64,000 bases of DNA, taken from Actinoplanes flavus. Its GTDB lineage: Bacteria; Actinomycetota; Actinomycetes; Mycobacteriales; Micromonosporaceae. Location of the stretch: positions 63,724-127,723 of the forward strand of contig NZ_JAGFNS010000016.1 in assembly GCF_017592555.1 (NCBI RefSeq), read 5' to 3'. Positions 41,958 to 50,655 of this stretch are shown piece after piece. Each line of letters starts with the position of its first letter. The first letter of the stretch is position 1. The position numbers were made by a program, and so were the translations under genes. The notes beneath the pieces were generated by a model that saw only the letters and a list, made by a program, of their open reading frames with translations, was not told the DNA's origin and searched no databases.

Positions 41958-42319
41958 GAGTGCCTCCCAGATCGCGGTATGGGCGTGGATCGCCCGTTAC
42001 TCCTCATCGCACCCCGTTACGCGCGTCGTGTCACATCTTTCGGGGAATGGGCGGTAACCCGTACGAGAAATGTCAGGCTGTAGGGATGTCCGGATCGGGC
42101 GTAACGGACTAGCCCGATCAGGTCCGCCGGCCGGATCCGCGCGGACCGGCTCCCGCCCCGTCCCTCGGCGCTAAACTGTCACTGTCCGTAAATAGGTGAA
42201 CACATCACGCTATGGTGTGTTTGCGCCGTCGGACTATTCTTCCCGCTCGCGTTCACGCGGCGGAGATCGGCCGTGCCTGTACGGGCACGAGCGCGAGTTG
42301 GGGGCAGGGTGAGCAAACG
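41958..42319. other. Divergent promoter region between CAP gene and response regulator
   Basis: About 360 bases without a gene. Four GTTAC/GTAAC words occur at 41996, 42016, 42054 and 42101. An 8-bp GATCGGGC/GCCCGATC hairpin spans 42093-42119. No clear -35/-10 pair or riboswitch fold was found. Confidence 0.5.
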
Positions 42320-43018
42320 ATGAGTCGCCTTCTCGTGGTCGAGGACGACCCGGACATCGCACTCGCTCTCCGGATGTTGTTCAGCCGGGCCGGATACGAG
42401 GTGGCGCACGCCGCCGACGGCCGCTCCGGGCTGAAGGAGGCCTACGCCGAACACCCTGACCTGGTGGTGCTCGACGTCGGCCTGCCGGAGATGGACGGCT
42501 GGCAGGTGCTGGAGCGGCTGCGGGACGTCTCGGACGTCCCGGTGCTGGTTCTCACCGCACACGGCCAGGAGGCGGAGAAGGTGCGCGGCCTGCGCGGCGG
42601 CGCCGACGACTACCTGACCAAGCCGTTCGCCAACAACGAGCTGCTGGCGCGGGTCGAGGCGCTGCTGCGGCGGTCCTCCTCCGGGCAGAACACCTGGGCC
42701 AGCCAGATCTATGACGACGGTCTCGTGCACCTGGACCCGACCAAGCGCCGGGTCTACGTCAAAGGCGACGAGAAGCGCCTCACGCCCACCGAGTTCCGCC
42801 TGCTCAACGCGCTGGTCCGGCATGCCGGCGCGGTCCTCAGCCCGAACCAGCTGCTCACCCAGGCGTGGGACGACCCGACCGGCATCGGCCAGGAGCGGGT
42901 CAAGTTCGCGGTGCTCCGTCTGCGCCGGAAGCTGGGCTGGTCCGATCCCGACGACTCGCCCATCGAGTCGGTCCGGGGTTTCGGCTACCGCTACCGGCGC
43001 CCGGGTGGCGAAGGCTGA
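42320..43018 (+). CDS. OmpR/PhoB-type response regulator
   Basis: A 232-aa regulator. The receiver (1-120) has the acidic pair E8-D9-D10, phosphoacceptor D52, T80 in V-L-T-A-H and K102 in L-T-K-P-F. The winged helix (135-230) has L-T-P-T-E-F-R-L-L-N and V-K-F-A-V-L-R-L-R-R-K-L. No sensor kinase is adjacent. It lies 85 bases before cheA and heads the motility cluster, so it may regulate or report on motility; that link is positional only. Confidence 0.85.
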   Translation: MSRLLVVEDDPDIALALRMLFSRAGYEVAHAADGRSGLKEAYAEHPDLVVLDVGLPEMDGWQVLERLRDVSDVPVLVLTAHGQEAEKVRGLRGGADDYLTKPFANNELLARVEALLRRSSSGQNTWASQIYDDGLVHLDPTKRRVYVKGDEKRLTPTEFRLLNALVRHAGAVLSPNQLLTQAWDDPTGIGQERVKFAVLRLRRKLGWSDPDDSPIESVRGFGYRYRRPGGEG

Positions 43019-43042
43019 TTGTCGCCGCACCGGCCGAGTCTT

Positions 43043-43068
43043 CTCAGTTGACGCCCGCTCGAGTCGAT
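43043..43068 (+). promoter_or_regulatory. FliA-type promoter candidate for the che operon
   Basis: CTCA, 16 bases, then GTCGATGA, which matches E. coli GCCGATAA at six of eight places. A transcript would start about 30 bases before the cheA start codon. Confidence 0.45.
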
Positions 43069-43103
43069 GAGGGCAGTGAAGCCGAGCAGGAGGGTAGTGA
43101 GTC

Positions 43104-45449
43104 GTGGAAGACCTTGGCGAGATCGTCGGCGAATTCCTGATGGAGAGCCACGAGAACCTGGACCAGATCGACCGGGACCTCGTCAGCCTCGAGCAGGAAC
43201 CGGACTCGCGTGACCTGATCTCCCGCATCTTCCGGGCGATCCACACGATCAAGGGCACCAGTGGATTCCTGGCGTTCTCTCGTCTGGAGAAGCTGGCGCA
43301 TGCGGGTGAGTCCCTGTTGTCCCGGCTCCGTGACGGCGTACAGCCGGTCAGCCCGGAGACCATCACCGTCCTGTTGCTCTGCATCGACGGTGTCCGCTCC
43401 ATCCTCGCCTCCATCGAGGAGAACGGTTCCGAGGCCGAGGTTGACATCGAGAGTGTGATTGTCAAGATCCAGGCGCAGATGAACGCACCGTCGGACAGTG
43501 CTCCGGCGGCCGCCCCCGCACCGGCCGCCGAGGCCGAGGCGCCGGTGAGCGTGGAGCAGGAGACCCCGGCGGCCGCCCGCCCGGTCGCCGAGCCGGTCAC
43601 CGACCAGCGTCAGCCGCTCGGCCAGATCCTGGTCGACGCCGGCGCGGCGCAGCCCTCCGACGTGGCGTCGGCGCTGCAGCAGCAGATCGAGGGTGACGAG
43701 CGCAAACTCGGCACCATCCTGCTCGAGGAGGGCAAGGCCCAGCCGGCCGCGGTCAGTGAGGCGCTGCAGTCCCAGTCCCCGAAGCGGAGCATCGCGGACA
43801 GCGCGATCCGGGTCGACGTCGACCTGCTGGACACCCTGATGAACATGGTCGGTGAGCTGGTGCTCGCCCGGAACCAGCTGGTCCGCGGCGTGATGGAGAC
43901 CGGTGACTCCGGTCTGGTCCGCAGCGCCCAGCGGCTCGGCATGATCACCAGTGAGCTGCAAGAGGGCATCATGAAGACCCGGATGCAGCCCATCGAGCAC
44001 ATCTGGTCCAAGCTGCCCCGAGTCATCCGGGACCTGAGCAACTCGCTCGGCAAGCAGGTCGCGCTGGTCATGGAGGGCAAGGAGACCGAGCTCGACCGGA
44101 GCCTGCTGGAGGCGGTCAAGGACCCGCTGACCCACCTCGTGCGCAACGCGGTGGACCACGGCATCGAGGATCCGGAGCAGCGGATCGCCAGCGGCAAGGG
44201 GCCGGAGGGGACGCTCACGCTCCGCGCGTACCACGAGGGTGGTCACGTGGCGGTCGAGGTCGCCGACGACGGCGCCGGCCTGAACGTCGAGCGGATCGCG
44301 CAGAAGGCTGTGGAGAACGGCCTGCTCCGCCCGGAGCAGATCCCGAACATGGACCGGCGCGACATCATGGCGATGGTCTTCCAGCCCGGCTTCTCCACCG
44401 CCTCCAAGGTCACCAACGTGTCCGGCCGCGGTGTCGGCATGGACGTGGTGAAGACCAACATCGAGAACATCGGCGGCGCGGTCAGCGTCGACTCGACACC
44501 CGGCGAGGGTACGGTCTGGCGGCTCACCATCCCGCTGACGCTCGCGATCATCCAGGCGCTCACCGTCGACTGCGGCGACCAGCGCTACGTCGTGCCCCAG
44601 GTGGCGGTGCTCGAGCTGGTCTTCATCGACGGCAACACCACCAAGGTCGAGTACGCCTCGGGCGCGCCGGTCTACCGGTTGCGCGGCAAGCTGCTGCCGC
44701 TGGTCCGGCTGGACCGTGCGCTCGGCCTCGAGGTCGGCGGCGACCAGGGCGTCTACATCATGGTGCTGCAGGCCGACGGCCGGCGGTTCGGCCTGGTCGT
44801 GGACCGGGTACTGAACACCGAAGAGGTCGTCGTCAAAGCCCTCAACACCAGATTCAAAGACATCGGACTGTACGCCGGGGCGACGATCCTGGGCGACGGC
44901 AAGGTGGGTCTCATCCTGGACGTCTCCTCACTGGCCCGGCGCTCGCACCTCGCGGTCGACTCGGAGCGGGAGAACGTCGCCGAGAAGCGCGGCCAGGGCG
45001 GCGGCGGCACCGAGCGCCTGCTGGTCACCGCGGTCGGCGAACGCCGTGTGGCGATCCCGCTGGACACGGTCACGCGACTGGAGGAGTTCCCGCGCGACCG
45101 CATCGAGCACGCCGGATCGCGCGAGGTGGTCCAGTACCGGGGGCAGATCCTGCCGCTGGTGCGCCTGTCCCACCTGCTGGGGGCGTACGGCGAGGAGTTG
45201 GAGGGCGACACCGTCTCGGTGGTCGTCTACAGCGAGGGCGGAAAGAGCGTGGCACTGGTCGTGGACCGGATCGTGGACATCGCCGAGAACTCGACCACCG
45301 CGCGACGGGACGCGGAGGAGGACGGCCTGGTCGGCACCGCGGTGATCCAGCAGCGGGTCACCGAACTGCTCGACGTGCGCCGGGCCATCCTGGCCGCGGA
45401 TCCGAACTTCTACAGCGATTCCATGGACGAGATGATGGTGGAGGTCTGA
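43104..45449 (+). CDS. cheA: Chemotaxis histidine kinase CheA
   Basis: A 781-aa kinase. Order of domains: HPt (1-105, phosphohistidine H47 in A-I-H-T-I-K-G-T-S-G); an Ala/Pro/Glu linker; an MshEN-like segment (about 170-225, two copies of L-G-x-I-L-x-E/D); dimerisation domain (235-305); HATPase (325-480, N-box H-L-V-R-N-A-V-D-H and G-R-G-V-G-M-D-V-V); a CheW-like domain (485-610); then a second CheW-like domain (638-765). The extra segment and the second CheW-like domain are unusual against the E. coli form of 654 aa. It heads a tightly packed che operon. GTG start with GGAGGG upstream. Confidence 0.95.
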   Translation: MEDLGEIVGEFLMESHENLDQIDRDLVSLEQEPDSRDLISRIFRAIHTIKGTSGFLAFSRLEKLAHAGESLLSRLRDGVQPVSPETITVLLLCIDGVRSILASIEENGSEAEVDIESVIVKIQAQMNAPSDSAPAAAPAPAAEAEAPVSVEQETPAAARPVAEPVTDQRQPLGQILVDAGAAQPSDVASALQQQIEGDERKLGTILLEEGKAQPAAVSEALQSQSPKRSIADSAIRVDVDLLDTLMNMVGELVLARNQLVRGVMETGDSGLVRSAQRLGMITSELQEGIMKTRMQPIEHIWSKLPRVIRDLSNSLGKQVALVMEGKETELDRSLLEAVKDPLTHLVRNAVDHGIEDPEQRIASGKGPEGTLTLRAYHEGGHVAVEVADDGAGLNVERIAQKAVENGLLRPEQIPNMDRRDIMAMVFQPGFSTASKVTNVSGRGVGMDVVKTNIENIGGAVSVDSTPGEGTVWRLTIPLTLAIIQALTVDCGDQRYVVPQVAVLELVFIDGNTTKVEYASGAPVYRLRGKLLPLVRLDRALGLEVGGDQGVYIMVLQADGRRFGLVVDRVLNTEEVVVKALNTRFKDIGLYAGATILGDGKVGLILDVSSLARRSHLAVDSERENVAEKRGQGGGGTERLLVTAVGERRVAIPLDTVTRLEEFPRDRIEHAGSREVVQYRGQILPLVRLSHLLGAYGEELEGDTVSVVVYSEGGKSVALVVDRIVDIAENSTTARRDAEEDGLVGTAVIQQRVTELLDVRRAILAADPNFYSDSMDEMMVEV

Positions 45450-45450
45450 C

Positions 45451-45888
45451 ATGGCGAGTCGTCAGTTCGCCACCTTCGAGGTGGACGGCCAGCTCTTCGG
45501 GGTCGAGGTGCACACGGTGCAGGAGGTGCTCTCGTACAACGAGTACACCCCGGTGCCGCTCGCCCCGCCGGCCGTGGGCGGACTCTTCAACCTGCGCGGC
45601 CAGGTGATCGCCGCGGTGGACCTGCGGGTGCAGCTCGGGCTGGCCCGCCAGGCCCTGCAAGGCCCGGTCATGAACGTCATCCTGCGCGGTGACGGTGAAC
45701 CGGTCTCCCTGCTGGTGGACAAGATCGGCGAGGTGGTGGATCTCGACGACGATACGTTCGAGCCGCCGCCGGACACGCTGAGCGGTCCCACCCGGGAGCT
45801 CGTGGTCGGCACGTTCAAGCTGGACGGGCGGCTGATGCTGGCTCTCGACGTCAACCAGGCCGTCGACACATACCGCGCCACCCACTGA
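45451..45888 (+). CDS. cheW: Chemotaxis coupling protein CheW
   Basis: A 145-aa single CheW domain that links CheA to methyl-accepting receptors. Motifs include F-G-V-E-V-H-T-V-Q-E-V-L near residue 15, the central G-L-F-N-L-R-G-Q-V-I-A-A-V-D-L-R, and L-V-D-K-I-G-E-V-V. One base separates it from cheA, and its stop TGA shares its last base with the next ATG. Confidence 0.95.
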   Translation: MASRQFATFEVDGQLFGVEVHTVQEVLSYNEYTPVPLAPPAVGGLFNLRGQVIAAVDLRVQLGLARQALQGPVMNVILRGDGEPVSLLVDKIGEVVDLDDDTFEPPPDTLSGPTRELVVGTFKLDGRLMLALDVNQAVDTYRATH

Positions 45889-46760
45889 TGTACAGCCTGG
45901 TCAGTGCCCCCGTACTGGGCTTCGACCTGACCCGCCTGGAAGGCGGGCCGGCCGCCGCCGAGGTCCTGCTGCGCGCGCTGCGCCTGCAGGCCGGGGACCT
46001 GCCGGTTCTCGCTGAGCGGTTGCCGGACGAGGAGGTCCGCGGACCGCTCTGGGTGGCGGTGGAGAGCGCCGCCCACCGCATGCCGTCACTCAAGGCGATG
46101 TCGAAAGACGACCCGGCCGGAAACCTCGCATTGGTCGAGCGCGCGCCGATCGGTACGGTCGACGCCCTGCTGACCTGCCTGCGCTACGACGTGATGTCGT
46201 GGACCTGGGAGGGCGCCGGCCGGGACGCCCGGCAGAGCGAGGACGCCGCAGCGGCGACCGCCCTGCTGTGTGACGCGGCGGTCGCCAGCTACCTGCGTGA
46301 GGTGCTGGACGACGACACCCGGCGACGGCTGGGGGCGGGCTGGGTGGCGGCGGTACGGAAGCTGCCGACCGGCGCGCCGATCGATCTGGGCCCGCACCAC
46401 TACACGGTGTCGGCCCTGCTCGACCGGTTACGCACGCTGCGGACCGAGGACCGGCAACGGGTCTCGACCGCGGCCGACGACGCCCGGCGGAACACCGCCG
46501 GCTGGTCGCCCGCCGTGCATTCGGCATCGTGGGCGGCGTACCTGTCCGACCGGGTCCGAACCGCCGCCGCGGCACAGATGTTGCTGGTGCAGGCGGTGGA
46601 CACGGCCGGGATTCCGCTGGCCGACCGGGCCGGCGGGGTCTGGAACATGCTCAGCGGCGCCGTTCAGGCGCTCGTGGTCCGCGATCTGCTGGACACCGCG
46701 ACGGCACACCGGCTGCTAGCACCGGTCGTGGCGGCGCTCGGTCCGGCCTGGCTCGGTTGA
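45888..46760 (+). CDS. Unknown protein in the chemotaxis operon
   Basis: A 290-aa, alanine- and leucine-rich protein, mostly helical, without membrane segment, signal or known motif. It lies between cheW and cheB with a one-base overlap upstream and a 13-base gap downstream, so it is certainly co-transcribed. Candidate features are a W-V-A-V-E-S-A stretch near residue 55 and a helical C-terminal half (190-285). It may be a chemotaxis adaptor or regulator specific to this actinobacterial group; there is no sequence basis for a function. Confidence 0.7.
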   Translation: MYSLVSAPVLGFDLTRLEGGPAAAEVLLRALRLQAGDLPVLAERLPDEEVRGPLWVAVESAAHRMPSLKAMSKDDPAGNLALVERAPIGTVDALLTCLRYDVMSWTWEGAGRDARQSEDAAAATALLCDAAVASYLREVLDDDTRRRLGAGWVAAVRKLPTGAPIDLGPHHYTVSALLDRLRTLRTEDRQRVSTAADDARRNTAGWSPAVHSASWAAYLSDRVRTAAAAQMLLVQAVDTAGIPLADRAGGVWNMLSGAVQALVVRDLLDTATAHRLLAPVVAALGPAWLG

Positions 46761-46773
46761 AGGGAGTGGTCGA

Positions 46774-47934
46774 ATGATCTCGGTTCTCGTTGTCGACGAT
46801 TCCGTCGTGGTTCGTCGACTGATCGTCGACGCTCTCGGGGAGGCGCCGGGTATCCAGGTGGTCGGCACGGCCGCGAACGGTCTGCTCGCACAGGCGAAGA
46901 TCGATCAGCTCAAACCCGACGTGATCACCATGGACATCGAAATGCCGCAGATGAACGGCATCGAAGCGGTCCGTGAGCTGCGTAAACGGCACACCACACC
47001 GGTGATCATGTTCAGCACGCTCTCCGCGGCGGGCGCGAACGCCACCCTGGAGGCGCTGGCCGCCGGTGCGACCGACTACGTCACCAAGCCCAGCAACGTG
47101 GGCTCGGTGGCGGAGTCCATCGCGGCGGTGCGCGAGCAGCTCGTACCGAAGATCCAGGTGCTCAGCGGGCGCCGCCGCCCGCCGGCCGGTCCGGCTCCGC
47201 GAGGTCCGTTGCCGGCGGCGGGGCTCCGTCCCGGCGCCGCGCCGTTGCGGCCCGGCGGTCCACCGGCCATGGCCGGACGGCTCGCGCCCGGCGGATCCGC
47301 GCCGGTCCGGCCGGTCGGCCGTCGCGCCCCGGGCGGGAAGGTCGACATCCTGGCGATCGGCTCCTCCACCGGTGGGCCGGACGCGCTGACCAAGGTCCTT
47401 CTCGGGCTGCCGGCCGATCTGCCGGTCCCGATCGTGATCACGCAGCACATGCCGCCGGTCTTCACCAAGATGTTCGCCGAACGCCTGGACCGGAGCACCC
47501 CGCTCAAGGTGGTCGAGGCGGGCGAGGGCATGGAGCTCACGGCCGGCACCGTCTACATCGCCCCGGGTGATCGTCATCTGGTCTTCGAACGCCGCGGTAC
47601 GGCCACCCTCACGCAGCTCAGCGGAGCGCCGCCGGAGAACTCGTGCCGCCCGGCCGTGGACGTGATGTTCCGCTCGGTGGCGGCGCTGTACGGCGGTTCG
47701 GTGTTCGCGACCGTACTCACCGGAATGGGACAAGACGGACGGAGTGGTGCGAAGGTGCTACGAGATTCGGGCGCCGAGGTGCTGGCACAGGACGAGGCGA
47801 CGTCGGTGGTCTGGGGCATGCCCGGCGCCGTGGTCGGTGCGGGACTGGCGGACGAGATCCTGCCCCTGGACCGGATCGCTGGCGCGTTGCTCAACCGGGT
47901 ACGGGTGGGCCGGACAGCGGCGGTGGCCCGATGA
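46774..47934 (+). CDS. cheB: Protein-glutamate methylesterase CheB
   Basis: A 386-aa enzyme that demethylates or deamidates receptors. The receiver domain (1-120) has D8-D9, phosphoacceptor D54 and the usual Lys in V-T-K-P-S. A Pro/Arg/Gly-rich linker (about 130-190) is longer than normal. The esterase domain (190-375) holds the catalytic Ser in G-S-S-T-G-G, His in T-Q-H-M-P-P and Asp in L-T-G-M-G-Q-D-G. It overlaps cheR by four bases. Confidence 0.95.
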   Translation: MISVLVVDDSVVVRRLIVDALGEAPGIQVVGTAANGLLAQAKIDQLKPDVITMDIEMPQMNGIEAVRELRKRHTTPVIMFSTLSAAGANATLEALAAGATDYVTKPSNVGSVAESIAAVREQLVPKIQVLSGRRRPPAGPAPRGPLPAAGLRPGAAPLRPGGPPAMAGRLAPGGSAPVRPVGRRAPGGKVDILAIGSSTGGPDALTKVLLGLPADLPVPIVITQHMPPVFTKMFAERLDRSTPLKVVEAGEGMELTAGTVYIAPGDRHLVFERRGTATLTQLSGAPPENSCRPAVDVMFRSVAALYGGSVFATVLTGMGQDGRSGAKVLRDSGAEVLAQDEATSVVWGMPGAVVGAGLADEILPLDRIAGALLNRVRVGRTAAVAR

Positions 47935-48776
47935 CCCTTTCCCAAGCGGAGTTCGCCTTCGTCTCCAACCTGGTGCGCAAGGAAGCGTCGATCGTCCTGG
48001 CGCCGGGGAAGGAGTACCTGGTCGAGGCCCGGCTCATCCCGGTGGCCCGGGCGGTCGGGGCGGCCAACGTCAACGAGTTCATCGGCGACCTGCAGAAGCG
48101 GCCCGACCCGGGGCATCAGATCAAGATCATCGACGCTCTCACCACCAATGAGACGTCGTTCTTCCGGGACCGGGAGCCGTTCGCGGCGCTCACCGACGTG
48201 GTGCTGCCCGAGCTGATCAAATCCCGGTCGGCGGTGCGCAAACTCCGCTTCTGGTCGGCCGCCAGCTCCAGTGGGCAGGAGGCGTACAGCCTGGCCATCA
48301 CGCTGCAGGAGACGCTGCCGACCGGCTGGACCTACGAGATTCTCGGCACCGACATCTCCACCGCGATGGTGGAGCGCGCGACCAAGGCCGAGTACAGCCA
48401 GGTCGAGGTGAACCGCGGTCTGGCGGCCACCCAGCTGGTGCAGTACTTCGAACGGGCCGGCGCGCACTGGCGGATCATTCCGGCACTGCGCAGGAACGTC
48501 TCGTTCAAGCACATGAGCCTCACCGCGCCGTTCCCGCCGATGCAGCCGTTCGACGTGATCTTCCTGCGCAACGTCCTTATCTACTTCGATGTGGCGACCA
48601 AGCGCCAGGTCTTGCGGAACGCCGCGAAGATCCTGCGCCCGGACGGCCTGCTCTTCCTCGGTGCGGCCGAGACCACGATCGGAATCGACGACAACTACGA
48701 GCGAGTGGCCGCCGGCCGCACCTCTGCCTACCGGACTCGTACTGCGGCGCCCGTCGGTGCCGCGAGAAGGGGATGA
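47931..48776 (+). CDS. cheR: Chemotaxis protein methyltransferase CheR
   Basis: A 281-aa S-adenosylmethionine-dependent methyltransferase that methylates receptor glutamates, opposing CheB. The N-terminal helical domain leads to T-T-N-E-T-S-F-F-R-D near residue 75, and the SAM-binding domain has F-W-S-A-A-S-S-S-G-Q-E-A-Y-S near 107 and L-R-N-V-L-I-Y-F near 209. The ATG at 47931 overlaps the cheB stop. Confidence 0.95.
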   Translation: MTLSQAEFAFVSNLVRKEASIVLAPGKEYLVEARLIPVARAVGAANVNEFIGDLQKRPDPGHQIKIIDALTTNETSFFRDREPFAALTDVVLPELIKSRSAVRKLRFWSAASSSGQEAYSLAITLQETLPTGWTYEILGTDISTAMVERATKAEYSQVEVNRGLAATQLVQYFERAGAHWRIIPALRRNVSFKHMSLTAPFPPMQPFDVIFLRNVLIYFDVATKRQVLRNAAKILRPDGLLFLGAAETTIGIDDNYERVAAGRTSAYRTRTAAPVGAARRG

Positions 48777-48781
48777 CGCCG

Positions 48782-49168
48782 ATGCGCGCCATGGTGATCG
48801 ACGACTCACGCGCGATGCGCATGATTCTCAAGCGCATCGTCACGAAGCTCAACTTCGAGGCGGTGGAGGCGGGTGACGGCAAGGAAGCGCTGGATCTTCT
48901 CGCCGACATGACGGAGGTGCCGGAACTGGCCCTCATCGACTGGAACATGCCCAACATGAACGGGCTGGAGTTCGTCACCAAGGTCCGGGCCGACCCCCGG
49001 CTGCGGGAGATGACCCTCGTGATGGTGACCACCGAGAGCGAACAGAGTCAGATCGTCCGTGCCCTCGCCGCGGGCGCCCATGAATACGTGATCAAGCCCT
49101 TCACCGAAGGCGCCATGATCGAAAAGCTGGCCCTGCTGGGCCTCGTCCCGACCGGAGCGAACTCATGA
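48782..49168 (+). CDS. CheY-like single-domain response regulator (first)
   Basis: A 128-aa receiver with D7-D8, phosphoacceptor D53 in L-I-D-W-N-M-P, T83 in V-T-T-E and K105 in V-I-K-P-F. I start at the ATG at 48782, nine bases after AAGGGG; another ATG at 48773 overlaps the cheR stop but has no spacing to that site. It is followed by a four-base overlap with the CheX-like gene. One of two CheY-like proteins here. Confidence 0.85.
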   Translation: MRAMVIDDSRAMRMILKRIVTKLNFEAVEAGDGKEALDLLADMTEVPELALIDWNMPNMNGLEFVTKVRADPRLREMTLVMVTTESEQSQIVRALAAGAHEYVIKPFTEGAMIEKLALLGLVPTGANS

Positions 49169-49650
49169 GCATCGAAGTCGAGGTCGACGAGAGCGACCTC
49201 GCCGAGATGGTGGAGCAGGTCTGGGAGTCGTACCTGGACCCCGAGGGCGTCAGCCCCCTGATTCCGACATATGACGAGAATCAGCCGTCCGAGGTGCACT
49301 CCTCGGTCTCGATCACCGGGACCTGGACCGGGCATGTCGTCTACGCGTCCTCCCGCGCGGCCGCCCAGCGCGCCGCGGCTGCCTTCCTCGCCATGGACCT
49401 CGACGAGGTGAGCGAGGAGGACATCTCCGACACGCTCGGCGAGTTGGCCAACATCGTCGGTGGCAACGTCAAGGCGATGTTGCCGCCGGGGTCGCAGTTG
49501 TCGCTCCCGCAGGTGAACCTCACGCCGGAATCGTCGGCGCGGTTCCCGAACACCCAGCGCATCGGTGGTGTCTACGGGGTGTGGGAAGGCGAACCCGTGT
49601 CCATCTCGATGTGGCAGAGCCGCATCGACAACAAGGAGGAGGGCGCATGA
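49165..49650 (+). CDS. CheX/CheC-like phosphatase
   Basis: A 161-aa protein of the CheX/CheC/FliY phosphatase group, which dephosphorylates CheY. The catalytic pattern E-L-A-N-I-V-G-G-N-V-K near residues 92-102 gives the Glu and Asn of the E-x-x-N consensus. It sits between two cheY-like genes with four-base overlaps on both sides, so stoichiometry is likely linked. No cheZ is present. Confidence 0.85.
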   Translation: MSIEVEVDESDLAEMVEQVWESYLDPEGVSPLIPTYDENQPSEVHSSVSITGTWTGHVVYASSRAAAQRAAAAFLAMDLDEVSEEDISDTLGELANIVGGNVKAMLPPGSQLSLPQVNLTPESSARFPNTQRIGGVYGVWEGEPVSISMWQSRIDNKEEGA

Positions 49651-50009
49651 AGATCCTTGTGGCTGACGACAGCCGGGTCATGCGGCAGATCGTCGTCCGG
49701 ACCCTGCGCCAGGCCGGGTTCGGTGACCATGACCTGATCGAGGCGGCCGACGGCCAGCAGGCGTTCGAGATGGCCACCGAGCAGCAGCCCGATCTGATCA
49801 TCTCCGACTGGAACATGCCGCACATGACCGGCATCGATGTGCTGCGCCGCCTTCGTGGCGCCGGCAACAAGGTCAAGTTCGGCTTCGTCACCTCGGAGTC
49901 GACCGCTGAGATGAAGACGGCCGCCGAGGAGGCGGGCGCGGACTTCTTCATCATCAAACCTTTCACGGCTGAGCGATTCGACGAAGTGTTCGCTCCTATC
50001 CTGGGATAA
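49647..50009 (+). CDS. CheY-like single-domain response regulator (second)
   Basis: A 120-aa receiver with D7-D8, phosphoacceptor D54 in I-S-D-W-N-M-P, a switch Thr/Ser in V-T-S-E-S and K106 in I-I-K-P-F. The start M-K-I-L-V-A-D-D-S is at the usual distance. Either this or the first CheY-like protein is the one that binds FliM; the sequence does not decide. Confidence 0.9.
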   Translation: MKILVADDSRVMRQIVVRTLRQAGFGDHDLIEAADGQQAFEMATEQQPDLIISDWNMPHMTGIDVLRRLRGAGNKVKFGFVTSESTAEMKTAAEEAGADFFIIKPFTAERFDEVFAPILG

Positions 50010-50016
50010 TCACGAC

Positions 50017-50505
50017 ATGTCAGACGTATACGTTCTTCCCGGCTCTCTAGCCGTACGCAATCTGTTCGAGGACCTTCTCGGACGAGAGGTGAACGTCAGT
50101 CCCGGGGAACCGATCGGCGCTGAGGAGGTGCCGACCTCGTCGGTAGCGATCTTCACCGACAACCGGCAGCAGATCTACGCGGCGCTCGCCCTGGATCTCA
50201 GCCTGGCCGCCAACGCCGGGGCCGCCCTCGGCCTGCTGCCGGCCGGCGCCGCCGAGGACGCCATCGACGAGAAGGAACTCTTCCCCAACCTCGCGGAGAA
50301 CGTCTTCGAGCTGTGCAACATCTTCACCAGCCTCCTCAACAAGGAGGGCGCCCCGCACATCAAGCTCTACCAGGTGATCTATCCGAAGCAGGAGCTCCCG
50401 GCCGACGCCCGTGCGATCCTGCTGGCCCTCGGGCGGCGGCTCGACCTCACGATCGAGGTCACCCGCTACGGAAAGGGAAAACTCAGCCTGGCTCTCGCGC
50501 CCTGA
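50017..50505 (+). CDS. CheX-like protein lacking a full catalytic motif
   Basis: A 162-aa protein of the same length as the upstream CheX-like protein, with a similar position of the motif L-A-E-N-V-F-E-L-C-N-I near residues 90-100, so it may be a second member of the family. The E-x-x-N pattern is present once (E-L-C-N) but the second half seen in true CheC is not. Seven bases downstream of cheY2; last gene before the terminator at 50538. Confidence 0.55.
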   Translation: MSDVYVLPGSLAVRNLFEDLLGREVNVSPGEPIGAEEVPTSSVAIFTDNRQQIYAALALDLSLAANAGAALGLLPAGAAEDAIDEKELFPNLAENVFELCNIFTSLLNKEGAPHIKLYQVIYPKQELPADARAILLALGRRLDLTIEVTRYGKGKLSLALAP

Positions 50506-50537
50506 GCACCAGGCGTACAGAACTGAAGATCGTGATG

Positions 50538-50567
50538 TTGCGGGCCCGCCGACCGGTGGGCCCGCAA
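50538..50567 (+). terminator. Terminator of the che operon
   Basis: A 10-bp TTGCGGGCCC/GGGCCCGCAA stem extended by a GCC/GGT inner stem with loop GACC, followed by ATTCGT. It separates the chemotaxis genes from flgD. Confidence 0.75.
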
Positions 50568-50593
50568 ATTCGTATCCGGGACCCGATTTGCAA

Positions 50594-50619
50594 CTAAGCA
50601 TTGCCGGAGGCGGGCCGAA
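50594..50619 (+). promoter_or_regulatory. FliA-type promoter candidate for flgD-flgE
   Basis: CTAA, 16 bases, then GCCGAA. The distance and the -10 match the pattern seen in front of flbD, fliM and flhB. The start codon of flgD lies 37 bases downstream. Confidence 0.65.
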
Positions 50620-50655
50620 GCTTAGGTTGAGCCAGCTACGGGACAGGAGAAGTCG

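Noticed and set aside
41958-42130. Cyclic di-AMP riboswitch before the CAP gene
   Set aside because: The conserved core segments of that class are not present on the minus strand.
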